Positions 54,606 through 64,000 of a stretch of 64,000 bases of DNA are shown one piece after another. Made by a program: the position numbers and the translations under genes. The number at the start of each line of letters is the position of its first letter. The first letter of the stretch is position 1. The notes under the pieces were generated by a model, which was not told the origin of the DNA, ran no database searches, and was given only the letters and a program-made list of their open reading frames with translations. This stretch comes from Quillaja saponaria (Eukaryota > Streptophyta > Magnoliopsida > Fabales > Quillajaceae), in NCBI GenBank assembly GCA_029379385.1, contig CM055607.1, positions 33,911,235-33,975,234 of the forward strand, given 5' to 3'.

Positions 54606-55043
54606 ATGGATTCGATTCCACGGAAATCGGGTTCGGGATCCCAAGAGGACCATCAATTTGCTGGGATTGATGATAGGAAGAGGAAGAGGATGCTGTCTAA
54701 TCGGGAATCTGCTAGGCGATCACGGATGAAGAAGCAGAAGCAATTGGATGATCTCACCAACGAAATTAGCAGATTACAGATTTCGAACGTTCAACTTGCA
54801 GAGACTATAAAGGCGAAGGAGGAAGCTTTCATTGAGATGGAATCCACTACTAATGTGTTGAAGGCTCATGCTATGGAGTTAGCCGATCGTTTGCGATCCT
54901 TGAATTCAATTCTGGAGATAGCTGTGGATGTTTGCGGGCTCTCAATTGATATCCCGGAGATTCCAGATCCGCTTCTGAAACCATGGCAGCTTCCTTATGC
55001 AATACAGCCGATCATGGCTTCAGCAGATATGACTATGCATTGA
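54606..55043 (+). CDS. bZIP53: S1-group bZIP transcription factor, bZIP53-like
   Basis: An intronless frame of 145 aa, as usual for S1 bZIPs. The basic region (residues about 25-44) is RKRKRMLSNRESARRSRMKK with the invariant N-x7-R. It runs into a leucine zipper (heptads beginning QLDDLTNEISRLQ and extending past ADRLRSLNSIL to about residue 105). The C-terminus with DIPEIPDPLLKPWQ and IMASADM resembles Arabidopsis bZIP53 more than bZIP2/11/44; assignment within S1 is by eye. S1 members dimerise with group C bZIPs and control amino-acid metabolism, seed maturation and low-energy responses downstream of SnRK1. Translation is expected to be repressed by sucrose through the uORF in its leader. 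The ATG at 54606 is the first in frame (gaagaaATGGA). Confidence 0.93.
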   Translation: MDSIPRKSGSGSQEDHQFAGIDDRKRKRMLSNRESARRSRMKKQKQLDDLTNEISRLQISNVQLAETIKAKEEAFIEMESTTNVLKAHAMELADRLRSLNSILEIAVDVCGLSIDIPEIPDPLLKPWQLPYAIQPIMASADMTMH

Positions 55044-58000
55044 TTATGTTGGTAGGGGTCCCTGCAAATTTTCTCCTTCCTGTTTGATTAGCTCCGGTGA
55101 ATCTGTTAGTTGTGTTTAGCTTTGTGTTGTTGTTTCTGAATAAATGTAATGCTCTGTAGTAGTTACAGACTCGCCGTAGTTATTGCGTGTTGTTGTTTAT
55201 TATTGTTGGCATTTGAAACCAGTGACACTGTCTTCTTGTTTTAAATGCTGTCACATATATATATATATATGATGCTTGAACCCATTGTGTGAGGAAATTT
55301 ATCATCTTGTTCTATGCCTAGGTCACTTATTTATCAGAATGTTTGCTTTCATGTATCAACCAAATGCTGGATCTTTTTCCAAGCCCTTCAAAAAATAATT
55401 TAGCTTCCAGTTGTAATCATATACTGACTGTGGCACCAATTTTATCATTAGTGTTTTTAATTTTATTATTTTTTTCCTTTTTCGTTTCATGAGATCATTC
55501 AAATGCTGAAGTTATTTCTGAGTTATGAAAGTGTGGTAATGTGGGTTAGAAGAAAATGGTTTCTGAATTTAGTTGGTCATCCCAGTACCAGTTTCTCTAC
55601 CCTATGATTGTTGTTCATGGGCTTGTTTATTCCAGTTCAAACCTGATGGCAGTTAACTGTTCATCTTCTGGGGATGGAAGTGTAAGCAGGTACTGGTAAC
55701 ACAGATTCTGGGGATCTGTAGGCAGTTACGAGTCTGCCACAATTGCCCTTCAGTTATGATTTATGGTTCTATATTTCTTGAGATTTTGGCAAGCTTGTAT
55801 TGGCTACATGGGGGTACACTTAATGATTCATTGAGCCATTGCCCCATGATGCGGGGCATCCATTTAGCAGAGTCTGGTATACTCTCGTCTTATGTTGCTT
55901 CTTATTTATTTCTTTCTTTAAGGTTTGACATCTGTATGTATTTTAAGTCGTAAAAGGTGGTTGATGGGTTGATGGATTGATGGAGGTTGAAACTTCAACC
56001 CTTAACACGTACTTGAGTTGGACATGTCTATATAATTGACGTATACCATAACGCCTATCATAATTAAACAGGTGGGCGTGAATTGGGATTTTTTTTTTTT
56101 TTTTTGACAAGTGAATTCGGAATGGAGAATAATGATGAATAACATTTCGTAGCCAATTTTACTTTCTGCTGTATTGGAATCAGAGATATTATCAGATTAC
56201 ACTCTGAATACGCCAGATTATAAAATGGATTATTAGATCATCCTCAACTTATATCAGTCTTTCTGACCAGTTTTATAATGTAAATCAGATCGTCCAAAGT
56301 TCTTATCAATCTTTTGCTGTTCTATTTTCATTTTTTTTTTATTAATAACTTCTTTCAACAGAAATCTATTATAAACTCAAATTGTCAACAAAATTTCTTA
56401 ATTTCTTCTTAGTGTGCTATTATTAGGTAATATATGATGTGAGTTACGATTTGATCTATTGTCAAGTGTATAAATTTTATACACTACATTAAAGAGCTCT
56501 AAAATAAGTATAATAGGTATAATTGAAAAGATAATAGTATCTAATAAATTATGATTTAAGTGATAAGACACGTTTAAGTTTAACAATTGAGAATAAATAC
56601 AATAGGTATAATTGAAAAGATAATAGTATCGAATAAATTGTGATTTAAGTAGTAAGACATATTTAAGTTCAGCAATTAAAAAGCCTTTACAATTTCATGG
56701 ATTCAAGTTTATAGAAAAGCACTTGTGAAGATGGATAATCACGAATCCCGAACGAGATTAAGTTCGGGATACTCGTGATAAATAAAATAAATATATATAA
56801 TGGTCAAAACTTATTTTAAATAAACATTATATATGAGGGTTGTTTGTGTAATTGACCAACAATATCAAAGAGTAGGAATTTCTATATTCTTCTTCTTTAT
56901 AACTACACTAGATACATGCATATGTTTACACACATGTTAATTAAAAGTATAAAGTGATTATTTTAAGTTTTTGAGTCCTTTACAAGATAGAAAATGAGTT
57001 AGTGTGTGAGTGTGAGTGAAATATAGTAGTTATCAATAAGTTAATTTTTTTAATAAATTTTAAATTAATAATAAATATTTAATTTTTGTGACTGGGTTAG
57101 GATAATAGATAGTTTTTAATAGTGAAGAATTAAATTTATATATATTTTTTCATATTTATTCTAAAGTATGAAATTATAAAGGATTGTTTCGTAAATTGTA
57201 TAGGATTCTATAATATAGGATTACACAATGTATTAGGCTATATAGTTATACTATTACTTTATCCTCTCCCCTCTATTGCATAACTTTATATTATCAAACA
57301 TAGTATAATAGTGAATTAATAATATAAGTCTATATTATCACGTTATTATTAAATACTATATTAGAACCAATTGAATAATTACATAATATCATGTTATTCT
57401 TTCCAAACGAGCTCCAAAAGTTTTATAACTTTGAATAATATAGAAGATAAATAAACAAATATATAAAATTTTTAAAAAATAAGATACAATTCATAAATTC
57501 ATATATATTTTTTATTTTAAAGATGTAAGATGAATTAAACAAACAATAATATTATAATCATAAAAACTATACTATTAATATATTTTCAATTCATAGTATT
57601 CTTAAAAAAAAAATCATAAATAGAAGAATAACTAAAATACATTATAATTATTATGAACTTATTTTTAAAAAAAATTAATTTTTATATGAATTAAAACATA
57701 AAATAAAAATATTATAATCATGAAAACTATATATTCTTATTTCTTTTAATTGATAAGTTTGAAAACTTATTAAACCAAATAAAAATAAAAATGAAGAGCT
57801 CGATTATAATTATTATTGACATATAATTATTTAAAATTATATATTTATTAATATTAGAAAAGATTAGTAAAAAAAATCTATAACACTAAAACATCTACAA
57901 TCTTATTGATATTAAAATAAAATAAATTAATAAATAATAATAATTATTTATTTAAAATAAAATAATAATTAAAAATAACTATATAATTAATATTTTAAAA

Positions 58001-58466
58001 AAAATTGCTATTAAACCACTCTTTTATTTGTAACAAAAAAAAAATAAATTAAATCTAATGTATTTTTATACATAGTATAGACATATCCATAAACATGGAT
58101 CCCTTGTTTATGGTTTCAAAGCTAAAAAAGATAAAACCTAGAGTGAAAAATAAAAAAAATAAACAGGTGATAGACTGCATAACATGGATATGTCGGGGTC
58201 TATCATAAATCTCAACCCTTTACCGAACCTAAGATTTCTCATAAAGTTAGGAAAAAAGAAAAGAAAAGAGAAGTTCTAGACTACTGAAGTGTGACAGATA
58301 TAATTGATATAATTAATAACTGATTTATCTATTAAGATGATGTACAATATTTTCATCAAAGGAAAAAGAAAAAGAGATGGTGTAGATTATGCTTATATTA
58401 AATAAAATGTGTCTGAGATCATATAACAGAGGATTAAAATTTAATTTAAACACTTAAAATCCCTTC
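55044..58466. other. bZIP 3' UTR and a long AT-rich intergenic region
   Basis: The bZIP 3' UTR probably reaches to about 55200-55250. A (TA)n microsatellite lies at about 55254-55270 and a T run near 56091-56105. From 56300 to 58100 the DNA is extremely AT-rich. The stretch 57180-57420 (ttgtataggattctataatataggatt... and related) looks like decayed transposon sequence but I could not define its ends. No gene is supported. Confidence 0.4.
56501..56680. repeat. Two-copy 89-bp tandem repeat
   Basis: The block containing ataggtataattgaaaagat starts at 56513 and again at 56602. Matching sequence runs on through tgatttaag and agacacgtttaagtttaacaatt (with several changes in the second copy), so the unit is about 89 bp in two diverged copies. 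Confidence 0.85.
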
Positions 58467-58856
58467 TCAGTCTTCGTAAGTGCGGCACTCATCGGTTTCT
58501 GGGTTGTCCTTACAGTAAGTCTCCAACGGGTCTGAAGCCTTCTGTTTGTCCCTTGCATGGCCAGCCGCTGCACTCAGCTCCTCCACTTCATCCCACGCCG
58601 CCACGCACTCACCGCTTGCCGCGTCACCGGAACACGCTTCCTCTGCCTCCTTTATGCTCTTCTCCACCTTTTCTGATATGCTTTCCGGTGCTGCTCTCAC
58701 TGGTCGGAAGCTAACCATCCGACCTGATCCTATTTTAGTGGACCACTTCTGGTTCTGCAACAGGGGGAACTTAATTTTCTGGACCTTTTGTGGCGAGTCT
58801 AATGCCTTGACCAAGACTCTAGGGGTCGAAAGGCTCACACCAGCTATTGTTGCCAT
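58467..58856 (-). CDS. CP12: Chloroplast protein CP12
   Basis: A single-exon frame of 129 aa. The first 50 residues or so are a Ser/Thr/Lys-rich chloroplast transit peptide with few acidic residues. The mature part has both CP12 cysteine pairs: CSGDAASGEC (PRK-binding side) and CKDNPETDEC (GAPDH-binding side), with the core AAWDEVEELSAAAGHARDK and the family C-terminus ECRTYED. Oxidised CP12 locks glyceraldehyde-3-phosphate dehydrogenase and phosphoribulokinase into an inactive complex in the dark; thioredoxin releases them in light. All four cysteines are present, so the protein should be functional. The 111-codon open frame on the other strand is its antisense shadow. Confidence 0.97.
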   Translation of the reverse strand: MATIAGVSLSTPRVLVKALDSPQKVQKIKFPLLQNQKWSTKIGSGRMVSFRPVRAAPESISEKVEKSIKEAEEACSGDAASGECVAAWDEVEELSAAAGHARDKQKASDPLETYCKDNPETDECRTYED

Positions 58857-58917
58857 TCTTCTCTTCTTCTTAGCTGCTTAGCTTCTGAGTTTGTAGTAAC
58901 AAAAGAAGATGAACAGC

Positions 58918-58993
58918 TATATAATCTATGCCTGTGACACCTTGTGTGCACTCACATCTTATCAGATAGCAACGAGTTATAGTCTTCCACGTC
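58918..58993 (-). promoter_or_regulatory. CP12 promoter: TATA box with light-type motifs
   Basis: Upstream of CP12 on the minus strand there is ATTATATA (58925-58918), an I-box GATAAG (58963-58958) and an ACGTG core (58992-58988). I-box plus ACGT-core motifs are typical of light-regulated photosynthesis genes. The sites are seen; the regulation is inferred. Confidence 0.5.
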
Positions 58994-60457
58994 AGGCCCA
59001 TTCTGATATTTTGCAAGTAGGAACAAAATTGATACTCGCTTTTCTTTGCTTTTACATGACAGGTAGATTAAACTGCATCAGTAATTCAGTCATGTATGTG
59101 TTAAATGGAGAACCACAATAATTAATTAGCTTCCGATTGGTCATAAAATCTTTGATATTTTGAATTTTCTTGTGATATTTTCTTTAGTACATCAGATATA
59201 AAAAAGAAAATTTATTCCTCAAAACACTCTCATCTTATCGGCTAGGAGATTGGTAATCTCCATAAAGGAGGCTGATCCTATATGGTGATGCTTGAATTTT
59301 AACTTTTAATTGTGCCCCAATTTTTATATTCATTAAATTTTCTATTAGATTCAAATATTAACATAATAAGCAGGTTGATGATACTGTTCATTACATATTG
59401 GTCTCCATCTCTTTAGTTTATTTTGAAATTCTATTATTACCTGGTTGGGATTTCTGATAATCTTGAACACTTAAAATTTTTATGTTGTATGGGAATTCAG
59501 TGGCTTTGGCCATCAAGGATTTGAGTTGAAGCTCGTACGCGTCAAAATGAATGTTAGAACATCATAAATACCCTGTCAAAAATACAAACTAGAAACAAAA
59601 TGAATTATGACAGATTATATTGATGCTGGAGTTTGAGTTCAACTGTGTTCCATGGTGTCACACAGCCTGCTATTGGGGTTGGAAATTACCGTCTGTTATG
59701 CAGGGATGCTTACAGCAGCTTAAAGGCAGAAGGCCCAAGCTTCATTTATCAAAAAGCACAAAAAAAATAAAAGTATTTTCTTATATCTAACCTGCAACAC
59801 CCCCTCATTGCCTGTTCCATGATAAAGAGGAGCACTTCCCACGTGTCCATATATCTCCAATCCAGGAAATCACACATAGAGAATAATGGAATTGTATGCC
59901 AGCAGATGCACTGGGGCCAATGGCAATACAGTACTTACTTCCTAGTCAGGCAAATTTGATGACACCTCCAGGATAAAGGATTTCATAACAGACAAAACAG
60001 ATGCCAAATTCCAATGATTCAGTGAATTTCCTCAAAAGGGGCAATGCAGTGGCTACCAACATTTAGTAAGGAATTGCACGTTAGGTTACAGTTCTAACAT
60101 TAAACAGAAACACATTAGATTCTTAATGCTACTTCTTCCTTTTTACATCCCTATAAATTGTTTGCACTTTTTTCCCCAGTTGTAGAAACTTGTTATGCAA
60201 CAAAAGAAAAAACGAACGGCAAACCAAGCTCTGCTTCTACAGAAAAAATGAGGGAAATAATTGAGCAACGAACAATCTTTCATAAAATTACTACAAAACA
60301 ATAATGTGGTTCACAAGACAATGAAAGAAACTTTTTTTTTTTAAGTTCCATGGTAAGTGGACTCATCTATATTTAAGAGCCAATTGAAGATAAATAAAAT
60401 GATCATCACATGGATGTTCAACTCCATCAACTTATGACATAGAGCGACAAGAATTTT
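58994..60457. other. Spacer between CP12 promoter and COX5C 3' UTR
   Basis: No supported gene. The left part belongs to the CP12 promoter; the right 200-300 bases next to 60457 should be the COX5C 3' UTR. Confidence 0.45.
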
Positions 60458-60652
60458 TCATTCTTCTTGTGCAATAACACTGATCTCACCTTTCTCTAGT
60501 AAATCATAAAAGGCCCGGATTTTCCGCTGCTCATTCCAGTGATGCATTTTCCAAACACTACCAGCAGCCAAACCAAGCACCGCAGCAATGCATATTTCTT
60601 TCACAACACTTGGTCCTTTCAAGGTAGCATGAGCAATCTTATGTCCAGCCAT
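60458..60652 (-). CDS. COX5C: Cytochrome c oxidase subunit 5C (Vc)
   Basis: A 64-aa single coding exon with the plant COX5C sequence pattern: MAGHKIAHATLKGPSVVKE, one hydrophobic segment (ICIAAVLGLAAGSVW), then KMHHWNEQRKIRAFYDLLEK and an acidic end (AQEE). It is a small, nucleus-encoded, single-span subunit of respiratory complex IV in the mitochondrial inner membrane, imported without a cleaved presequence. The leader is interrupted: the exon holding the ATG begins at 60682, after an acceptor (aatttgtag), and a leader exon ends at 61594 with the donor ccctg|gtaagc, leaving a 911-bp leader intron. Plant COX5C genes are known for leader introns that raise expression. Confidence 0.96.
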   Translation of the reverse strand: MAGHKIAHATLKGPSVVKEICIAAVLGLAAGSVWKMHHWNEQRKIRAFYDLLEKGEISVIAQEE

Positions 60653-60682
60653 TTTAAATCTTTGAATGGAAGCTCGCCAATT

Positions 60683-61593
60683 CTACAAATTACAATGCAG
60701 AATATATTAGTTCTCTGCTAGCATAAGCTGAATCATTCTGGATCTACAGAGATAAATATTAGAGGGAAATAATCTTTACATGGAAATTAAAGAATCTGAA
60801 GTAGAGAGAAATTCTACAATTGTACAATTCAAGACCAGCCAAACAGAATCCGAAGTAGACAAATTCAATGGAATTTAAACCCCTTCACTATAAACAGGGA
60901 GAAGTTAACATATCTCATTATAAATTACTAACTGCATCACTCCTGGTGTAGCAAAGCAAAAAACTTGTGCATGCATACTGATGCATCCGGAATAAGGAAA
61001 ATATCATCAGCTAGGTGCCAAAATTGATCCTATGTCCAACTTATCTTCATCAGAAATGAGCTATGAATTTCATTAGCTAGACATATACTCAAGGGCAAGC
61101 ATTATCCACTTGTTCACAGAAAACTCACTTACAGTTTCACAGAGTTGATTTAAATTTATGTATAATATACTTGGCATCATATCCAAGTTCTCCTTATAGA
61201 CAATGCTATAGACGCTATACACAGATTTTAAACCAAAAAGTATAGAAAGACAACAACCTTATTTTTCCCAACATATGGGTTACAATTCCCAACATTTTGC
61301 CTGGCTAAAGATTTTAGTACCAAAGACAAAAGGGATGGTGTAACACGATTAGCGAGTGAATTTTTCAACCCAAAAGTTCAATCTTGCTTCAACTCAGAAT
61401 AACTTTTCAAATTTTCTCACACATCAAACAGATGGTAGAAAAAAAAAAGAATTTAATTAGCTGAGTAAGAGAAATCGATCCCAATAAGACTACTAAGAAA
61501 AAAATAATAATAATAAAAATGGAAAGATAGATCTGCGCCGTGTTCAAGATGTATGGATAATTACAGCGAACTGAGAAATATTGAAGGGCTTAC
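60683..61593 (-). other. Leader intron of COX5C
   Basis: A 911-bp GT-AG intron in the 5' UTR, inferred from splice signals and from the known layout of plant COX5C genes. No other gene content is seen inside. Confidence 0.65.
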
Positions 61594-61724
61594 CAGGGTA
61601 GGAGGCGATGAATCTCTCTCCTGACCAAGTCGTCAATGGAGCAAAGGAAGGAGACGCCGAAGTGGGGGTTATAGAGTAGACAGCACCACTACTGACCACA
61701 CCAATGGATTTCAGCCGAAGGTCG

Positions 61725-61766
61725 TGGGCTATAAAACCCAGCTCCAAAACATTCTTGAATTGGGCC
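61725..61766. promoter_or_regulatory. Site II-type elements upstream of COX5C
   Basis: TGGGCT at 61725-61730 and TGGGCC at 61761-61766 match the site II motif TGGGCY, which is enriched in promoters of nuclear genes for respiratory-chain subunits and other growth genes. They lie about 130-170 bp beyond the leader exon's splice donor, so they are at or just upstream of the likely start of transcription. Confidence 0.5.
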
Positions 61767-62930
61767 ACCAAAATGTGATGTGCAAATCGTATTCTTCTGT
61801 CAAAATAATTAAAATGCATGGGAAAAAAAAAACAAGAAAAACAATCTTTATAAAATATATTTTTTATTTTAATTTTTTACAATCACTATTGTAAGTCAAA
61901 ATTAAAAAAATAATTTGATGGATTTTTTTTATAACAATTTTTATTAAAATATAGCATATAGGGTTCATACCAAAAAAAAATATAATAATAAATAAATATA
62001 TTATTGTTAAGAATATTACACTCTCACACACTTAAAAAATTATAAAATTTAAAATATAAAGTAGGAAAATTTTAATTATTTAAGTAACGACTTATTTGAA
62101 TTTTTACACATAATTTTTTTTTTAAAAAATACATCATTAAAGGGAAAAAAAAAAAAACCATTACAAAATTATCATGATCATGTAACTTAAAAGAATAAAT
62201 AAAGCAATTACAATCTATAATAAAACAATGTGAAATGGAGAGTTTAATATGGTGTTAGTTACATATAATTTGTTAAATATAAAAAATTTAATTGTTGTTA
62301 GAGTTCATTATTATTAAAATGTATAAATAAAAATAATAAATAATTTCAATCTTATTACTACTAAGATAGAGAAAATTAATCATATCACTAATAAAAATTT
62401 ATTTATATAACATTAAGGAGTTAGACGTTTAACTAAAAAAATGATAAGAATGAAAATTAATTTTTTTTCCTTAAACCATTTTTATATATAATATAAATAT
62501 ATATTTTGATAAAAAAAATATTATGATCACAATTTCATGAAGAACATAATGAGTAATACAAATTGTAAGTTAACCGCTAATCATAATCTGATCATAATTT
62601 TTGTTAATAAGAATAAAATTTTCATATATTCTAGGAATATCAAGACTGGATGTACGTATCTAAAATAAGAAAACTACAACTTTTTCCTTTATTCATTTTA
62701 CCCAAAGTCTAGTTGTCTAAACTTGCAACAAGAACCTATAAATATTTTTTTGTTTTCCCGGGTTTTTCCGTAGCAATTACTGTGAGGCTAATCCCTCATA
62801 ATTCAGTCGAGCTCTTTTTAAGAGATAACCTCTCCGAACCTATAAATTTAAACCATACGAATCTTTCAGAAATACTTTCGGATAATTATTCCGAATCCTA
62901 TTTTGGTATCTCTTTTGAAGCACAACTTCC
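61767..62930. other. AT-rich intergenic region
   Basis: Very AT-rich with many A and T runs between 61840 and 62640. No gene is supported. The open frame at 62713-62988 overlaps the promoter of the next locus and has no recognisable protein content. Confidence 0.45.
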
Positions 62931-62940
62931 TTATAAAAAC
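62931..62940 (+). promoter_or_regulatory. TATA box of the PMEI-like locus
   Basis: TTATAAAAAC lies 113-122 bp upstream of the ATG at 63053, in a good position for a transcript start near 62965. The promoter thus looks intact although the gene is broken. Confidence 0.6.
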
Positions 62941-63052
62941 CCACCCTTTCCTCCATCTTATCTCAAGAGAGACCCTCTCCAGCATTAATTTGTCTCTCCT
63001 CTTTCAGATATCTTAATTTCTCCAAAGAGTAGAGACAACCAATAATAATATA

Positions 63053-63766
63053 ATGGATTCCAACAAAAACATAGTCCTCATTCTCTTCCTCTCCTCTGTT
63101 CTCCTCTCCATGACCGCCCATGTCGTTTCCTTGCCTCGCTTCTTCAACCATTTCCCTTTCAAAGGAGTACAAGCTCCGGCTCTAGCTCCATCCATTCTAA
63201 CCGCGATAGGAACCACATTACCCAAACAAGAAACATTATTATCATCACAATAACATCAACCAACATCAATATTGGCATCATCAGAATCACAACAATCATC
63301 CGCAGTTGCTAAGAGATCGTCCCGAAAAAAGGTAGCATTAGCAGCCAAGTCCAACCCAGAGCTTACCAAAATCTGCAGTGTTAGTGAGGACCCAGCATTT
63401 TGTGGTAGGACCGCCCTTACATACCTAAAAGGCATTGTTAACCCATTGTTAAGGCAGAAATTGAAGCTTGCACGATTCAAGCAACCAAGGTTGTCCAGAA
63501 AATTGCTAGTGTACCAACTTCATCTTCTGGCATTGCCAATGCCATTAATGATTGCAAGAGTTCATACGAGAGTATCCTGGACAGTCTCAAAACTGCCAAA
63601 GAAGCTGTTGATGGACCCAACGTTGTATCTGCACTGTCACCACCAGGCTTAGTGCTACGATTTCTGATTTTTCGTGGAAATGAAAGTTCCATCGCCGTTG
63701 GAAAAGTTCAGAGGCCGCACCTTGGTCAGGAAGCTAATTGACAATTCTTTGGTCTTGGGTTTATAA
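63053..63766 (+). pseudogene. Broken pectin methylesterase inhibitor (PMEI)/invertase-inhibitor-like gene
   Basis: The first frame starts with a clear signal peptide (MDSNKNIVLILFLSSVLLS) and a Pro/Ala-rich linker, then meets TAA at 63251-63253. The same frame resumes directly and shows the start of a PMEI domain: NPELTKICSVSEDPAFCGRTAL, with the first Cys pair. Near 63443-63450 the domain jumps to another frame (VKAEIEACTIQATKVV ... AINDCKSSYESILDSLK). Near 63650 it breaks again: ISDFS is followed by a short loss that removes the expected TCDD motif, and the family C-terminus (MKVPSPLEKF ... NSLVLGL) appears in a third frame, ending at TAA 63764-63766. So there is at least one stop, two frame changes and a missing fourth Cys. 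Working relatives are secreted cell-wall inhibitors of pectin methylesterase. Confidence 0.88.
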
Positions 63767-64000
63767 GAAATGACGAGGAGTGTGAAAGAAAACAAGAGAA
63801 TTTTTTTTGAAACCATTATATGTGTTGTTTCTACCATTGTCATCTATTGATCATGATTTCTGATGTATTCTTGCAAAATCCTGCAATGCAACAATCTTTT
63901 TTGGAGATATTATAATTACTTTGTCTTATTCAAATTGTTTATTTATCATGTTTAGTTTCGAGGAGAATGGATTACTAATATTATATTTATGGTCAAGTAA
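63767..64000. other. 3' flank of the PMEI pseudogene
   Basis: AT-rich 3' flanking sequence to the end of the window; nothing else seen. Confidence 0.4.

Noticed and set aside
58546..58881. A 111-codon open frame on the plus strand
   Set aside because: It is the antisense of the CP12 coding sequence; the minus strand has clear family motifs.
62713..62988. A 91-codon open frame before the PMEI locus
   Set aside because: Starts at a non-ATG codon, overlaps the TATA region, and has no recognisable domain.

Overview
This is a nuclear segment from a flowering plant, most likely a eudicot. The evidence is spliced genes with GT-AG introns, strongly AT-rich spacers, a nuclear tRNA-His, plant-only families (CKI1-type hybrid kinase, CP12, plant COX5C, S1-group bZIP with a sucrose-control uORF, PMEI) and plant-type small DNA transposons. 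There are no operons, no phage and no CRISPR array. Exon joins below were made by reading splice sites and checking that reading frame and family motifs continue across them. They should be right to within a few bases, but no transcript supports them.

Layout. 0.9-1.7 kb (-): universal stress protein. 3.3-4.05 kb: a large inverted-repeat element with an AT-rich core. 7.3-9.7 kb (+): RING-CH membrane E3 ligase. 10.7-11.3 kb: an unidentified coding-like remnant. 12.2-16.7 kb (+): CKI1-like hybrid histidine kinase. 17.4-18.8 kb (+): small unrecognised 89-aa protein. 19.6-34.1 kb (-): 24-coding-exon WD40/bromodomain protein (BRWD/PHIP type) with a long spliced leader, a Stowaway-like MITE in one intron and an LTR-like relic in the leader intron. 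35.2-41.6 kb (-): MCM7 with two E2F-type promoter sites. 41.8 kb (-): tRNA-His(GTG). 42.9-52.8 kb (-): VPS51, carrying an apparent one-base frameshift, a tandem exon duplication, a GC-AG intron and an intronic inverted-repeat transposon. 54.4-55.0 kb (+): bZIP53-like factor behind a sucrose-control uORF. 58.5 kb (-): CP12. 60.5-61.7 kb (-): COX5C with a leader intron. 63.05-63.77 kb (+): broken PMEI gene.

The genes are mostly unrelated neighbours, as is normal in plants: cytokinin-type phosphorelay (CKI1), DNA replication licensing (MCM7), endosome-to-Golgi tethering (VPS51), Calvin-cycle control (CP12), respiration (COX5C) and sugar-responsive transcription (bZIP). I see no convincing undescribed multi-gene system. 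The observations most worth a second look are the VPS51 lesions, its duplicated exon with a dead splice donor, the extended uORF peptide, the two long-armed inverted-repeat elements and the unassigned 89-aa protein.
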